This document shows positions 37,036 through 48,069 of a stretch of DNA of 64,000 nucleotides, one piece after another. The notes beneath the pieces were generated by a model that was not told the DNA's origin, searched no databases, and saw only the letters and a program-made list of their open reading frames with translations. Position 1 is the stretch's first letter; the number at the start of each line of letters is the position of its first letter. The stretch is taken from positions 33,698,501 to 33,762,500 of the forward strand of contig NC_092568.1 in NCBI RefSeq assembly GCF_037975245.1. Reading direction: 5' to 3'. Made by a program: the position numbers and the translations under genes. The DNA comes from Apostichopus japonicus (lineage: Eukaryota; Echinodermata; Holothuroidea; Aspidochirotida; Stichopodidae).

Positions 37036-37208
37036 TCCTTTTAATCTTTAATCTTTAAAACTTCTATTCCTCTATCTTATTTCTTGTTTTTGTTTCATGC
37101 TTTCATTTTTGTACATGTTTACGTCTTTTATGAATCATCTTTTATGTGTCCTATTTATAAATGTTATCATTTATACTGGAATAAAGAAATTGAAATTGAA
37201 ATTGAATT

Positions 37209-40200
37209 GGGGTTGAGAGCGGATCAGTCGTTTGATAGTTTGGTTCTCGTGCCCAGGTTCTATCCTGGGCGACTTCTCCTTAAAAAAAAAAGTACCATAT
37301 GGTCCGAGTACATTCTTAGGATGCGAGTACTACTGAGTAATATTTCTCCCTAGTGATGGTCGTTGTAACTAAATCAGTTAACAGTTTAATGTGACGATAT
37401 TGCTCGGATGTCGTTATTGTCTACCAAATTCAGAATGTTTCTTTCTGATATTGCAGTGACAATTGTGGCAGTAGCAATTAAACAACTTCCAGATGTTTTT
37501 ACAGGAATTTAGACGAAAGTGCACAATATATCATGCTAAAAATTGTTCCGTAAGCTAGCAACATATAGGCCTACCAAACTCATGCATTCCTCATATTCGC
37601 ACAGCCTATACTATTTTGCTTGGTTCTATTTGGCTACTTGTATATAGCGCTGGATTAGAGACGTATGGGTGAAATGGCCTGCCATTACAAAGTGATACGA
37701 TGGAATTCAAAGGATTAGAACATTATTCGGCTTGTTGTTGGTAAGGTCATTTTAAAGTTGTACATAAATTAGTACTCCTAGTACAAATATCATTACTAAG
37801 TTCAGCATCCTAGTGCGAGTACTAACTGACAACTACGGGTACTTTATTATCCGATTACTTTTCAGCGAGTGCTAGCACCGAGTCATGATTTGCAAAATGG
37901 TACTCGAGTACCGACCTCCTTTCGAGTACTATAGGCTACAACGCTGCTAAGTTGGGGGCAATACTGAATGAACAATTAACCTAGCTGTAATGCTCAAGTC
38001 AGAAATGTGCGACAAATTCGACGCAGCAAGACATAATATCTAAAAGGAAAACACGTTTTAAGTTTAAAATAATTTTAAGGAATATAGGCTGTTGCATTTC
38101 AAACTGTCGAAACGAAGATTTGGATGTACGTAACCTCTGCATATAAAGATAAATAAAAATTGCTTCTAAGTATCACCAGTTTACATCTAAGCACCTTAAA
38201 GTACAATGATTCATTTTCTACTCATCTAAGCCAAATCTAATCGGTCGTGTATGGAAATTTGCAAGTATTATGACTGTCCAACATCATATGACGGGTAGAA
38301 ATTGCAAATTGAAAGTTTCAATGGATGCTGATCAGGCGAACTCCCAAAGTCCTTACTCGTTATAATGTGTACACGACGGTCAACGGAACACTCGATTGTG
38401 GAACCCATCAGGCTTTTACATGGAATAGTAATCTGGAATCGCGCCCTCTTTTTAATTCTTCGCTCCAACAATTACGACTGGGTGGGTTACATACTCGAAA
38501 GAGAAGGTGGAGGGTGGGTTGGGGGGGGGGTGAGGGGGTGCGGGGAAGGGAAGGGGAGTGGAAACAGAAAAAGGGAAACTAGACGAGCGAACTTTTACTT
38601 CGTTTTGCCGAGGGAAGGTGCACAGGAAATTTGGAAACATGGAACGTAAGGGTCAACCCTGACTGACAAGCACATACTACAATCGTAAACGAATAATATA
38701 TAGAGCAAGTTCATATAATCATGATTGATAACCAGATGAGTACACACGGAAACATCACCAAAGCATATCCATACATATCTGATTAAAATTTTGAGAGAAA
38801 ATGACATTTAAAACTTACCACAAGCCTCAAAAATGTTAAACGGTACGAATATGGTTGTAACGTCACATATTTGCATATTTGTAACCCAATTAAAAGGAAG
38901 GTATTACAGTGTGGTGGGGGAGGGGGGGGGGTGCGGGGGAGGGAAGGGGAGTGGAACCAGATAAGGGAAACTAGACGAGCGAACTTTTACTTCGTTTTGC
39001 CGAGGGAAGGTGCACAGGAAATTTGGAAACATGGAACGTAGGGTCAACCCTGACTGACAAGCACATACTACAATCGTAAACGAATAATATATAGATCAAG
39101 TTCATATAATCATGATTGATAACCAGATGAATACAAACGGAAACATCACCAAAGCATATATATACATACCAGATTAAAATTTTGAGAGAAAATGACATTT
39201 AAAACTTACCACAAGCCCCAAAATGTTAAACGGTACGAATATGGTTGTAATGTCACATATTTGTAACCCAATTAAAACTATTGCACAGATTAGATCGAAA
39301 CAAGTAATTAAGTGTTGTTATATTCGATAAAAACATGAATTCCTAGCATTCTTTCTCTTAACATTCGTCAAACGGATCTGCGAATCACTAGGATAAAAAT
39401 AGCAGTTGAAGGTTAAGATTATTTGCAAAGGTTCTTTATAGGAAATATATTGAGTATGGATTTAAAAAAAGCCAGTCTCTGTTAATGACATGGTTTACCT
39501 GAACTAACGTAGTGTGAACGTGCAACATTTGTACCACAAACATGAATAAGAAATTTGAAGATTATCTAACGGACAAAACACAACAAACGGAGTATGATTC
39601 GAGAGCCTGGAAGGAAAATACAAAATAATATTATATAAGGAAATATGTCAATTAAATTGAAGTTACCAAACAACAAAATAATACCACGTTACTCTAAAAT
39701 GTAGAGACTTTTGTTGTGACAGTGAAAACAATAACTAGTTGTGTGGGGACAATGAGGAAGGCGGTTAATTAAAAATAAGGTATCAAAAACATTGTTGAAC
39801 GAAGAAATCGTTCTCGGTTGATTCTGACTAAAACACAAAGTAATGACACTTCCGTGGAAATACATAGAGCGGGTTGGAATAAACACATAGTAAAAATCAT
39901 CGTCATTTCAAACGATTATGGTTTGTCATAGAAATCAGCAACAGAAACAATAAAGGTGTTCACTATTGCCCACAGCCCCCCCCCAACCCCCCAAAATTGT
40001 TAGAAATTTAAATATGCCTACTGGTTACTCCTGCTCAAACTTGAACAGTCACTCCATTCCTTTCAGCAAAGACAACAGAAGGTTGTTTAATCTGGATGGC
40101 GCAACCATTTCATATTAATCTCAAATCATCTCAGAAAACTGGATCCTCTGTGCTTTGCGATCCACAAGCTTCAGTATTTGAATCATTTTTAACAAAAGGG

Positions 40201-40282
40201 TATATTATTAATTTCCACCAACCCCCCCCCCCTCTGTACCAATTGGCATAAATATCGGAGGGCAAATGTCTTCCTCATTATA
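37209..40282. other. Intergenic, no gene seen
   Basis: Clusters of GAGTAC-type words at 37290-37350 and 37830-37940, the 393-bp tandem duplication at 38536, and C-tracts at 39977 and 40222. Confidence 0.55.
38536..39277. repeat. Tandem duplication, unit about 393 bp
   Basis: Units at 38536-38895 and 38929-39277 share AACTAGACGAGCGAACTTTT through TTTGTAACCCAATTAAAA, with few differences. Each begins with a G-rich tract. The high similarity suggests a recent duplication. The small frames inside are repeated with it and do not look like genes. Confidence 0.88.
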
Positions 40283-40290
40283 GTCTCTGC

Positions 40291-41137
40291 CATGGGCGGC
40301 GATCCGTACTTCCGAGTGGGGGGGGGGGGATATGACCTTGTTGACTATCTAAGCGTAGCGTCACAATGTTTTGGCGCGAAGCGTACAAGAAAATTTTGGG
40401 TTTTACAAACCCTCTAGATGGCCGGAAACGGCACTTCCCGAGGTTTCCAAGCGGCATATACCCAACTTTCAAATAGGGATATCATGTCCGAAATATCTCA
40501 TAATCAGGATCCAAAATACTTTTTTTTTTTTTAAATTTCGGGTGTTATTTTGGGAAAATTGCCCCTGTCAATCTTGTTTCAGGCGCTACGTTAGAATGTT
40601 CGAGAGCTCTTTACATTATTCGATGAAGAAAATTGCCTCATGCAGGCTATTATAGGCCTATACACATGCAATACACAATTACACATAGTAACATTCCTAG
40701 GTACCGATTGCTAGGGCATCCAGGTGAGACGTGTATTAAGCATTACCCTGGTAACATGAGATTCTCAGCTGTTCGAGGGAACACGTGTGTACGTGTGTAG
40801 GCCTACTATATGGGGCCTATATGAATACCATGAGGGTGCATATACTATATCAATACCGTGGGCGCAATAATACATTTTGTTGTTATAGGGCCAATGAAGC
40901 CTACAGTCAACTATTCTTGCTTTATAAAGACGGTTTATTTGAAAAGATCGCACTGCGTTTATGGTAGGCGAGAAATGAAGCTAAAAAAGAGCCGTACATT
41001 CACGATGATGCATAAATGTAGGCATGAACAAATTCTTATCCCTGGCATTTGGTGGGGGGATATGGTGTATTACATCCCCTCCACCCATTTTCATGGGGGG
41101 ATATATCCCCCCTTCCCCCCCAGGATCGCCGCCCATG
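40291..41137. mobile_element. hAT-type element, left copy of a direct pair
   Basis: The 15-bp inverted ends are CATGGGCGGCGATCC and GGATCGCCGCCCATG. It is very similar over its whole length, and in the same orientation, to 45058-46258. It contains the subterminal module (40345-40445), a G-tract next to the left end, and a run of plain sequence without a gene. The left flank is GTCTCTGC (40283-40290); the right flank, GAAGTTGC, is not a duplicate of it. Confidence 0.85.
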
Positions 41138-41560
41138 GAAGTTGCTATATAAGCAGTATTATTACTGTGATTTTTAATCTTACGTCCACGGGACGCAACA
41201 TCTAAAAAATGTTTGAGTCGGCTCAGTAAACCTTGCGTCTAGGCTGCTGTCCTCCATGAAAACCTGCACTTTAAAATACCTCTACATGCAGGAATACGAA
41301 ATACGTAAATACATAATGACCCTGACAATACGCTGGCTTGTGCTTAAGGGAAGCGTGCAGTGGTATGCCTAAACAAGTACAAAAACATTTAATGAAGAAA
41401 CTTCTAATTAATATACAATAACAAAATTACTGTCAAATTGCGAAGAGAGAAATTTGGCTGCAGAGCTTGTTAATAACCATATATGCAGGCATAGACGGCA
41501 TACCATTGCAAACAACTAAAGTGTATATGATAATGTTATAGGCTATGTATATGCTGTGAG

Positions 41561-41980
41561 TTGTCTGAAATCAAGTATAACGAGTGTCTATAGACATGCA
41601 TGCCAGCATAAAAATACGGCACTAGTCAACTGATTTAAGAGAACCACTAATGTTGCGTGCATTTGCCGTGAATGTCGAAAACAAGTAAAACGATTTATAA
41701 TAGACAAAATGCCAGCATAAAAATACTGAATTAGTCAACTGATTTAAGTGAACCATTAAATGTTGCGTGCAATGGCGTGAATGTCGAAATAAAATGAAAC
41801 GATTAAAGTTAGATAAAATGCTAGCATAAAAATACGGTACTTGGCAACTGATTTGAGTGAACCATTAAATTATATCCGTGCATCTGCTATGAATGTCGAA
41901 TATCAAGTAAAACGAGTGTCTAGACATAATGCCAGCATAAAAATACTGTAGTTTTCAACTGATTGAATTGAACCATTAAA
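41561..41980. repeat. Tandem array, unit about 110 bp, almost four copies
   Basis: GCCAGCATAAAAATAC or a close variant recurs near 41602, 41711, 41820 and 41931, each followed by CAACTGATTTRAGTGAACCA and GAATGTCGAA. The spacing is 109-111 bp. Confidence 0.85.
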
Positions 41981-42014
41981 GGAATAACGAAGGCAAGGAT
42001 CATATTTAAAAAAT

Positions 42015-42970
42015 ATAATAAAATACCCTCCTGAAATTTGTTGTACAAACAGGGTGGTACTAAATTTCTTGTAAAACAAATAATCAGATTTTTTCAGCAT
42101 GAAACTTTTGAGATAATAGCTGTCAAAGATGACCTCGTTTTGTACAGAACAACTTTGTAAGTTGTACAAACTGTATACGATGGGTCATTCCGTGTCAAAT
42201 AACGGATGGATGTTGCTGCACCCTCTCCAAAACTTCATAAATTTATTGTATGCTTGGAACACCATGAAATAAGCATATTCTGAAAATGTCAGTTGCATTG
42301 CTTCAACATTGGCCGATTTGTCACACTTTGAAATTCCGCCATTTGTCGCCACAGCAATTAAACATCCTACTACCTTTCTATTACAGATGCATATATAGTC
42401 TATCTGATAAAAAAGGAATAACAAGTTGGGCTATAAAAACATTGTCTTGTGGAGTAAGGTCAACTTAAAAGTGTTAAAATTTTCGATTTTGGTATTTTTC
42501 ACTAAAAAATGTGCTATTTTTAGTGATATATTACTCCTAAACCATCGATTCAGGGTACTTGATTCTTTCAGAGGTTAGTATGTCTAGTAAAAACAATATA
42601 AAATAATGATTAAAATGCTTTCCGATAATATTGCTATTCATGCTGCGATTTAGCAAGAGGAAGGGGTCTTGATGCCAATTTTTCACCAAAGTAACCATGC
42701 TAGAGCTGTGAGGGTTTCATACTTTAATTATAAGTATACAATCCTTACACCTAAGCAAATATCAGGGTATTTGCATTTTTCAATATTAATTTATGAGCTT
42801 GTAAAGTTGCTCTGATGTACAAAAGAGCTCTTCTGTAACAGCCAATAACTCAGAACGCGTCAAGTTAAAAATTCTGATGATTTTTTGCAGGAAGAGAATA
42901 GTACCGGTACTACCCTGTTTGTACAACATATTTCAGGAGGGTCTTATTTTGAAATGAAAAATCTCAAAGT
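42015..42970. repeat. Foldback-type repeat, copy 2, with long inverted arms
   Basis: The left arm (about 42019-42165, ACCCTCCTGAAATTTGTTGT) is an imperfect inverted copy of the right arm (about 42800-42955, ACAACATATTTCAGGAGGGT), roughly 150 bp each. The centre matches 27713-28570. No gene. Confidence 0.7.
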
Positions 42971-43776
42971 TTGGGATTTTTACAACAAACAAAAAGTTTT
43001 TGACTGTTTTGACGTTCCCTATGTTTTGAGCTTGGGTATTGTACTTCAATTCAATACTGTGCAGATTTCAATGTCATATAAACAAATACTATTTGCATTG
43101 TACTTGCCTGCTACTGCTTTAGTTCATTAAATTGATAGACTATAAAATGAAAGTCAACCAATACACACATGTAGGCTACAAAAAAAAAAAAAAAAAAATA
43201 CACCTAACACTATTACACACTGCACATATACACACTGTACATGTGTGTACTGCAAACACTGTACATGTTAGCGTTTCCTATCAAGAGTTATTTATTCCAC
43301 CTCATATATAGAAACAAAATTGATTATTTAGACTGCAAACGATGCATTTCTTAGCGATATTTAGACTGTAAATGAGGTCTACATGTAAATATCCCTAAAC
43401 ACATTGCTCAAATTACTTTTTAAAAGGTTGAAAATATAGGGGGGGGGGAGATTAGAAACCCCGTATAAGTGGTGCATTCTTCAACTGCTACATGCAAAAG
43501 TTCCCCGACTGAACAATGTCCCCCGACTGACGATCTAAGCTGGGAGAGGTAGGGGGAGGGGGCATGGTCCCCCGAAGCTCGGCTTTGTTCAAATTAACTT
43601 TGTGGTTTCCCCCTCTACAATACTTCTACAATAGTTATACACTGAGATTAGCTTAGGATTTAGATTTTAAAGAAAATTTAATGATATAGTTGAGACATCC
43701 CTCTTTTCCCTCTTATCAAATACAATACTCTTAGAAGGACGTGAGCTCGTTTGAAACAGCGAAGGGAGATTTCTAC

Positions 43777-44020
<244 letters not shown>

Positions 44021-44190
44021 TGTGCACAAGTGGGTGAGAGAGCGGGTCATTGTCCAGTCGTGGATTTTTTCAATCACTGGGGAAGAATTTATCCACTCCC
44101 CCATGTGGCCGACCCCCCCCCCCCCCTTCAACCTCACACGAAGTATGTATATATAAGCACCATTTGACATCCAAATGTTTATTTTTTGTG

Positions 44191-44580
44191 AGGGCGTTGT
44201 GGTCAAGTGGTTAAGGCAGCGGACTTGTGATCTAAGGATTATAGGTTCGAGCCCTGGCCAGATCATTGCGTTGTGTCCTTGGGCAAGGCGCTTTATCTCC
44301 ATTGCCTCTCTTCACCCAGGTGTATAAATGGGGACTTGCGTGGTAACTTGTAAATATAGTTGCGTGCGCCGGTTTGTGGCTGCACCCTATGGGAAGTCCC
44401 CCGGGGGACACGTGGTTGTGGTGCACTGTGGTGCCCCACTGGCAGGAGAGATTGATTGAATTGTGCACACTTTGGTGTGTAGGTGTGACAAGTTACCAAT
44501 GACCAGGGTTAAGTTGTAAAAGTCGTGTGAAAGGGCCTTGGCCCTGTACAAGACTGTAAACCTAAATAAAAAATAATAAT
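44191..44580 (+). mobile_element. tRNA-derived SINE, about 390 bp
   Basis: The head carries an A box (GGTCAAGTGGTTAAGGC, from 44201) and a B box (GGTTCGAGCCC, 44244-44254) spaced as in tRNA. A body with GTGTCCTTGGGCAAGGCGCT follows, a phrase I recall as recurring in invertebrate SINEs. The tail is AAATAAAAAATAATAATAAA. It is transcribed, if at all, by RNA polymerase III. It is a repeat, not a functional tRNA. Confidence 0.8.
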
Positions 44581-45057
44581 AAACCCCCTACATGGGAATT
44601 GGCTTCAGTTTCCCCAGGGCAGAAACCCTCCTTTACAAAATAATTGATTCGCTTCTGGCCCTCCCATAAAACTTCATAAAGCTCTGACCTAAATCAATCG
44701 ATTCAAGTTTGGATTTATTATTATTCATTAGCGCATTCTTGCGTCTCTAGAGCTGCTTCACATACACCTAACGTATAGTCTAAATATGTCTCAGAAAGCA
44801 CCATTTTGAGGGCTAAAAATGTGTTTCCCTACGTGGGAGTTGGGAGGTTTCAATGATCCCAGAGCAGCACCCCTCCTTTATAAAAGCTTTGGATCCACAC
44901 TGATCCTTCTGTCAAGGTTCACGCCCCTACAGAAATCAGTCGACAAAATTTGAACCCGTTCGAAATCCTAAGCACGCCACTGCTATTACGCCTAGACAAT
45001 CTCTTTTCCTCCCCTCTGTGCATTCTTATAATTCAATTCCTCTTCAAACTGAAATAA

Positions 45058-46258
45058 CATGGGCGGCGATCCGTACTTCCGAGTGGGGGGGATATGACCT
45101 TGTTCACTATCTAAGCGTAGCGCCACCATGAGTTGGCGCGAAGCGTACAAGAAAATTTTGGGATTTACAAACCCTCTAGATGGCCGGAAACGGCACTTCC
45201 CGAGGTTTCCAAGCGGCATATACCCAACTTTCAAATAGGGATATCAGGATCCAAAATACTTTTTTTTTAATTTCGGGTGTTATTTTGGGAAAATTGCTCC
45301 TGTCAATCTTGTTTCAGGCGCTACGTTAGAATGTTCGAGAGCTCTTTATATTATTCGATGAAGAAACTGGCCTCATGCAGGCTATTATAGGCCTATACAC
45401 ATGCAATACACAATTACACATAGTTACATTCCTAGGTACCGATTGCTAGGGCATCCAGGTGAAACGTACGTGTATTAACAGGGGCGTCGGAAGCTATTTG
45501 GGATTGGTAAGGAAGATCAGAGTGTGGCCATCTACCATAATTATCGGGGGGGGGGGGACGTTTGGAAGGTCAAACTACGCTACGCGCCACCATTGGTTGG
45601 CGCGTAGCGTAATGGAGAAAATTTTGAAAAATGCCTCCCAGATTGCAGGAAATGGCACTTCCCGAGCTTTTCTTCTGTGCATTCTCCCTTGTCTGTTTTT
45701 GTACCCGATTAATCTTCTGAAACACATTTTGAAGTATGTTTCATTTTGGTTCTTTATTTTATGCCTTTTTTTTCTTCTTAGTGCTACTTTTTTTCTCCCT
45801 TTTTTTTGCGCCGTGAATATTGGTCCGGCGAACCGCTCCGACGCCCCTAATTAAGCATTACCCTGGTAACATGAGATTCTCAGCTGTTCGAGGGAACATG
45901 TACGTGTGTAGGCCTACTATAGGGCCTATATGAATACTATGAGCGTGCATATATGTACTATATCAATACCGTGGGCGCAATAATACATTTTGCTGTTATA
46001 GGGCCAATGAAGCCTACAGTCAACTATTCTTGCTTTATAAAGACGGTTTATTTGAAAAGATCGCACTGCGTTTATGGTAGGCGAGAAATGAAGCTAAAAA
46101 AGAGCCGTACATTCACGATGATGCATAAATGAAGGCATGAAAATATTCTTATTCCTGGCATTTGGTGGGGGGGGGGGGATATGGTGTATTACATCCCCTT
46201 CACCCATTTTCATGGAGGGATATATCCCCCCATCCACCCCCCAGGATCGCCGCCCATG
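45058..46258. mobile_element. hAT-type element, right copy of a direct pair, interrupted by a nested insertion
   Basis: It has the same 15-bp ends as the copy at 40291-41137 and is collinear with it except for the insert at 45479-45849. The left flank is TGAAATAA (45050-45057) and the right flank GTCTCTGC (46259-46266); they do not match each other. The subterminal module is at 45100-45205. Confidence 0.85.
45479..45849. mobile_element. hAT-like miniature element nested in the right copy; empty site known
   Basis: The ends are CAGGGGCGTCGGAAGC and CGCTCCGACGCCCCTA. The empty site is preserved in the other copy near 40730-40740 (GTGTATTAAGCATTACC), which places the insertion exactly and shows at least ATTAA duplicated. 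An original 8-bp TGTATTAA duplication that lost a few bases would also fit. It contains the subterminal module (45570-45665) and a G-tract near the left end. Confidence 0.85.
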
Positions 46259-46346
46259 GTCTCTGCTACTATAGATTACAATTTCATTCATCTTTCGATA
46301 TTATCAGTTGCTTGGGTAAGATTGTCATTTCACCCTGCAGGTTTTA

Positions 46347-48061
46347 TCAGTATTTCTGTATATCCATTCTAAATTCCTCTTGGGACAGAGATAGTTGATG
46401 ATCTCTTTTTAGTTTTTCTAGAATACCTCCGATTGTATTGCTGAACCCTACATCAATGACCTCTCTCCTACCTGAAGGAGTATGGACTACACACTTATAG
46501 TTAACGATTCCTGAAGCGCGACCTAACAAGTACACTTGACTGTGGTCCGTCAATCTACATTCTGACAAGCGCTTGGTGTCGGTCAGAATAGCTCCTTCAA
46601 AAATAATCAACTGATGGTCTGGTGGAATACTCTCCATTTCACTTATCATTTGCTTGAGGTCATTGACGGTTTGTGAGTCGTCCAAGTGCAGTGTTAAAAC
46701 CTTGCCGTTTCTCAGTTGGCAATGTAGTTGTATGAACCTCACTTTACTTATCTCCAACTTAATGATGGAGTTATCCTTCAGAGTATAGTCTGACAGATGT
46801 TTAGCTTCATCTAGTGTATTCCCGGCAATAGTCAGGAGTTGCTGTTTGGCGGTTACATTCAATTCTCTTTCTATGAGCAACTTTAAGGTGGTGATAGTAT
46901 CATTTGGTCGAACTTTAAAAGGCCTCGCAAGACCACCAGGGCACAGTATTAATACACACATCCAACCAGGTGATATTACCAAAAGAGTAAGGCGAGAGTT
47001 ATTTTCAATGTTGTTGCTAAAGAGTGTCGTATCATCGTTGAGTTCATGGCTAACGAGAAACAGGCGCTGCTGTTTAATGGATACACCTTTGGCACTTTGA
47101 ACTTTGGATTTTATCGATGCTATGGTGTCAAATGACTTCACACTTAAAGGCCAGATAGCTCCGTCTAGTAACTGCACCTCTATCTTCAGGGGCATTGAGG
47201 GGCGCAGCGTAAGCTGAAGGGTGAAATCTGATGCAAATAGGCACTCTTGGTCTTCCATTTTTCTTTCTTTGTACCATAAACTTGTTGATCTGGATGATAG
47301 CCAGTTTCGGAGTAGATAGAATATTTTATTGAAGAAAAGGTCGAGCCAGGGCTACCGATCACATTAAAGGAACAAGTTGATGTCTCTACTTTCAAAATGT
47401 GGCCGCCTCCTCCTCTTAGCCGTAAATCCATGTACACTGTACACCCATTACTGATGCCATAACTTAAAATACTCCTTTCGTCTTGCAGAGCGTAACCACT
47501 GTATATTAAACGCACCTGATCTGGAGGAAAGCCTGTCATATCTTGTAGTTGATTTTTTATATCTGTAACTGTGGCGCTGCGTACTACATTGAGCTGGAAG
47601 GATTTCCCGGATCGATCTTTAACAAGTACCTCTATGCCACGGCGATATAAATTGACAACGTAGAAATTGAAAAGATCTGCTAGATGTGAGATATTATCAT
47701 TTTTGGTTGATTTTAATGATCCATTTTCAGTAAGCAGATCTTTCTGCTGCATGCTAGGAGCCAACACTTCAAACTTGTAATTTGGCATTACCTTCATTTA
47801 CGTAGTTTCATCTAAAGATGTTTCAAGAGATATATTTGATCGACCTACGCTATTTGAGGGGCCTAAGCTATTTGGATACAAGTCGCCTTTCGTGGTAGTG
47901 TTCGAGTCTTCCCCTGTCGTTTCCCTCATGCTCATTCTCCCTAGTGCCTCTTGGGTGGAACGAAGACAATCATCAGTGCCATCATGATGTACCGTGTCTT
48001 TAAAATTATGAGATATTGCATTTCTGTTTCCCCGTTGGCTTCTCTTTCTTGGCTTATCCAT
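46347..48061 (-). pseudogene. Disrupted multi-ubiquitin-like protein gene (paralogue of the gene at 54370-56040)
   Basis: The likely start is ATG at 48059-48061 (Met-Asp-Lys), eight bases after a TTTTCTGCAG acceptor at 48069/70. The intact paralogue has the same arrangement, so both genes seem to share a 5' non-coding exon. About 87 residues of polar N-terminal sequence end at an in-frame TAA (47798-47800), and the same frame then continues. A ubiquitin-like domain follows, ending LRLRGGGG (47402-47428). A second domain runs into a frameshift in an A-rich run near 47250-47262. The other frame then carries three full ubiquitin-like domains and a shortened last one, to the stop at 46347. Everything else aligns with the intact copy, so the lesions are recent, or sequencing errors. 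A 48-nt GT...AG stretch across the stop could be read as a tiny in-frame intron, but it lacks a pyrimidine tract. The stop lies 81 bases from the 8-bp flank of the hAT block at 40291-46258. Confidence 0.75.
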
Positions 48062-48069
48062 GATGATGC

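Larger units (their letters stand above)
34523..37208 (+). mobile_element. CR1/L2-group LINE, frameshifted, with U2-like 5' head
   Basis: This non-LTR retrotransposon encodes the C-terminal part of an apurinic endonuclease (VGDLNRD; TSDHF) and a reverse transcriptase with FLDFSSAFN and the catalytic YADD box. Its 3' end is AATAAAG followed by an (ATTGAA)n tail ending near 37208, the kind of simple tail used by CR1/L2-type LINEs. The 5' end begins with a U2 snRNA-like stretch. A TATA-like GGTATAAAAGG sits near 34404-34412. Flanking DNA is rich in GAGTACT-type words on both sides (34460-34500 and 37290-37340). Confidence 0.85.

Noticed and set aside
44199-44262. tRNA gene
   Set aside because: A and B boxes are present but no intact cloverleaf with paired acceptor stem, and a SINE body and tail follow.
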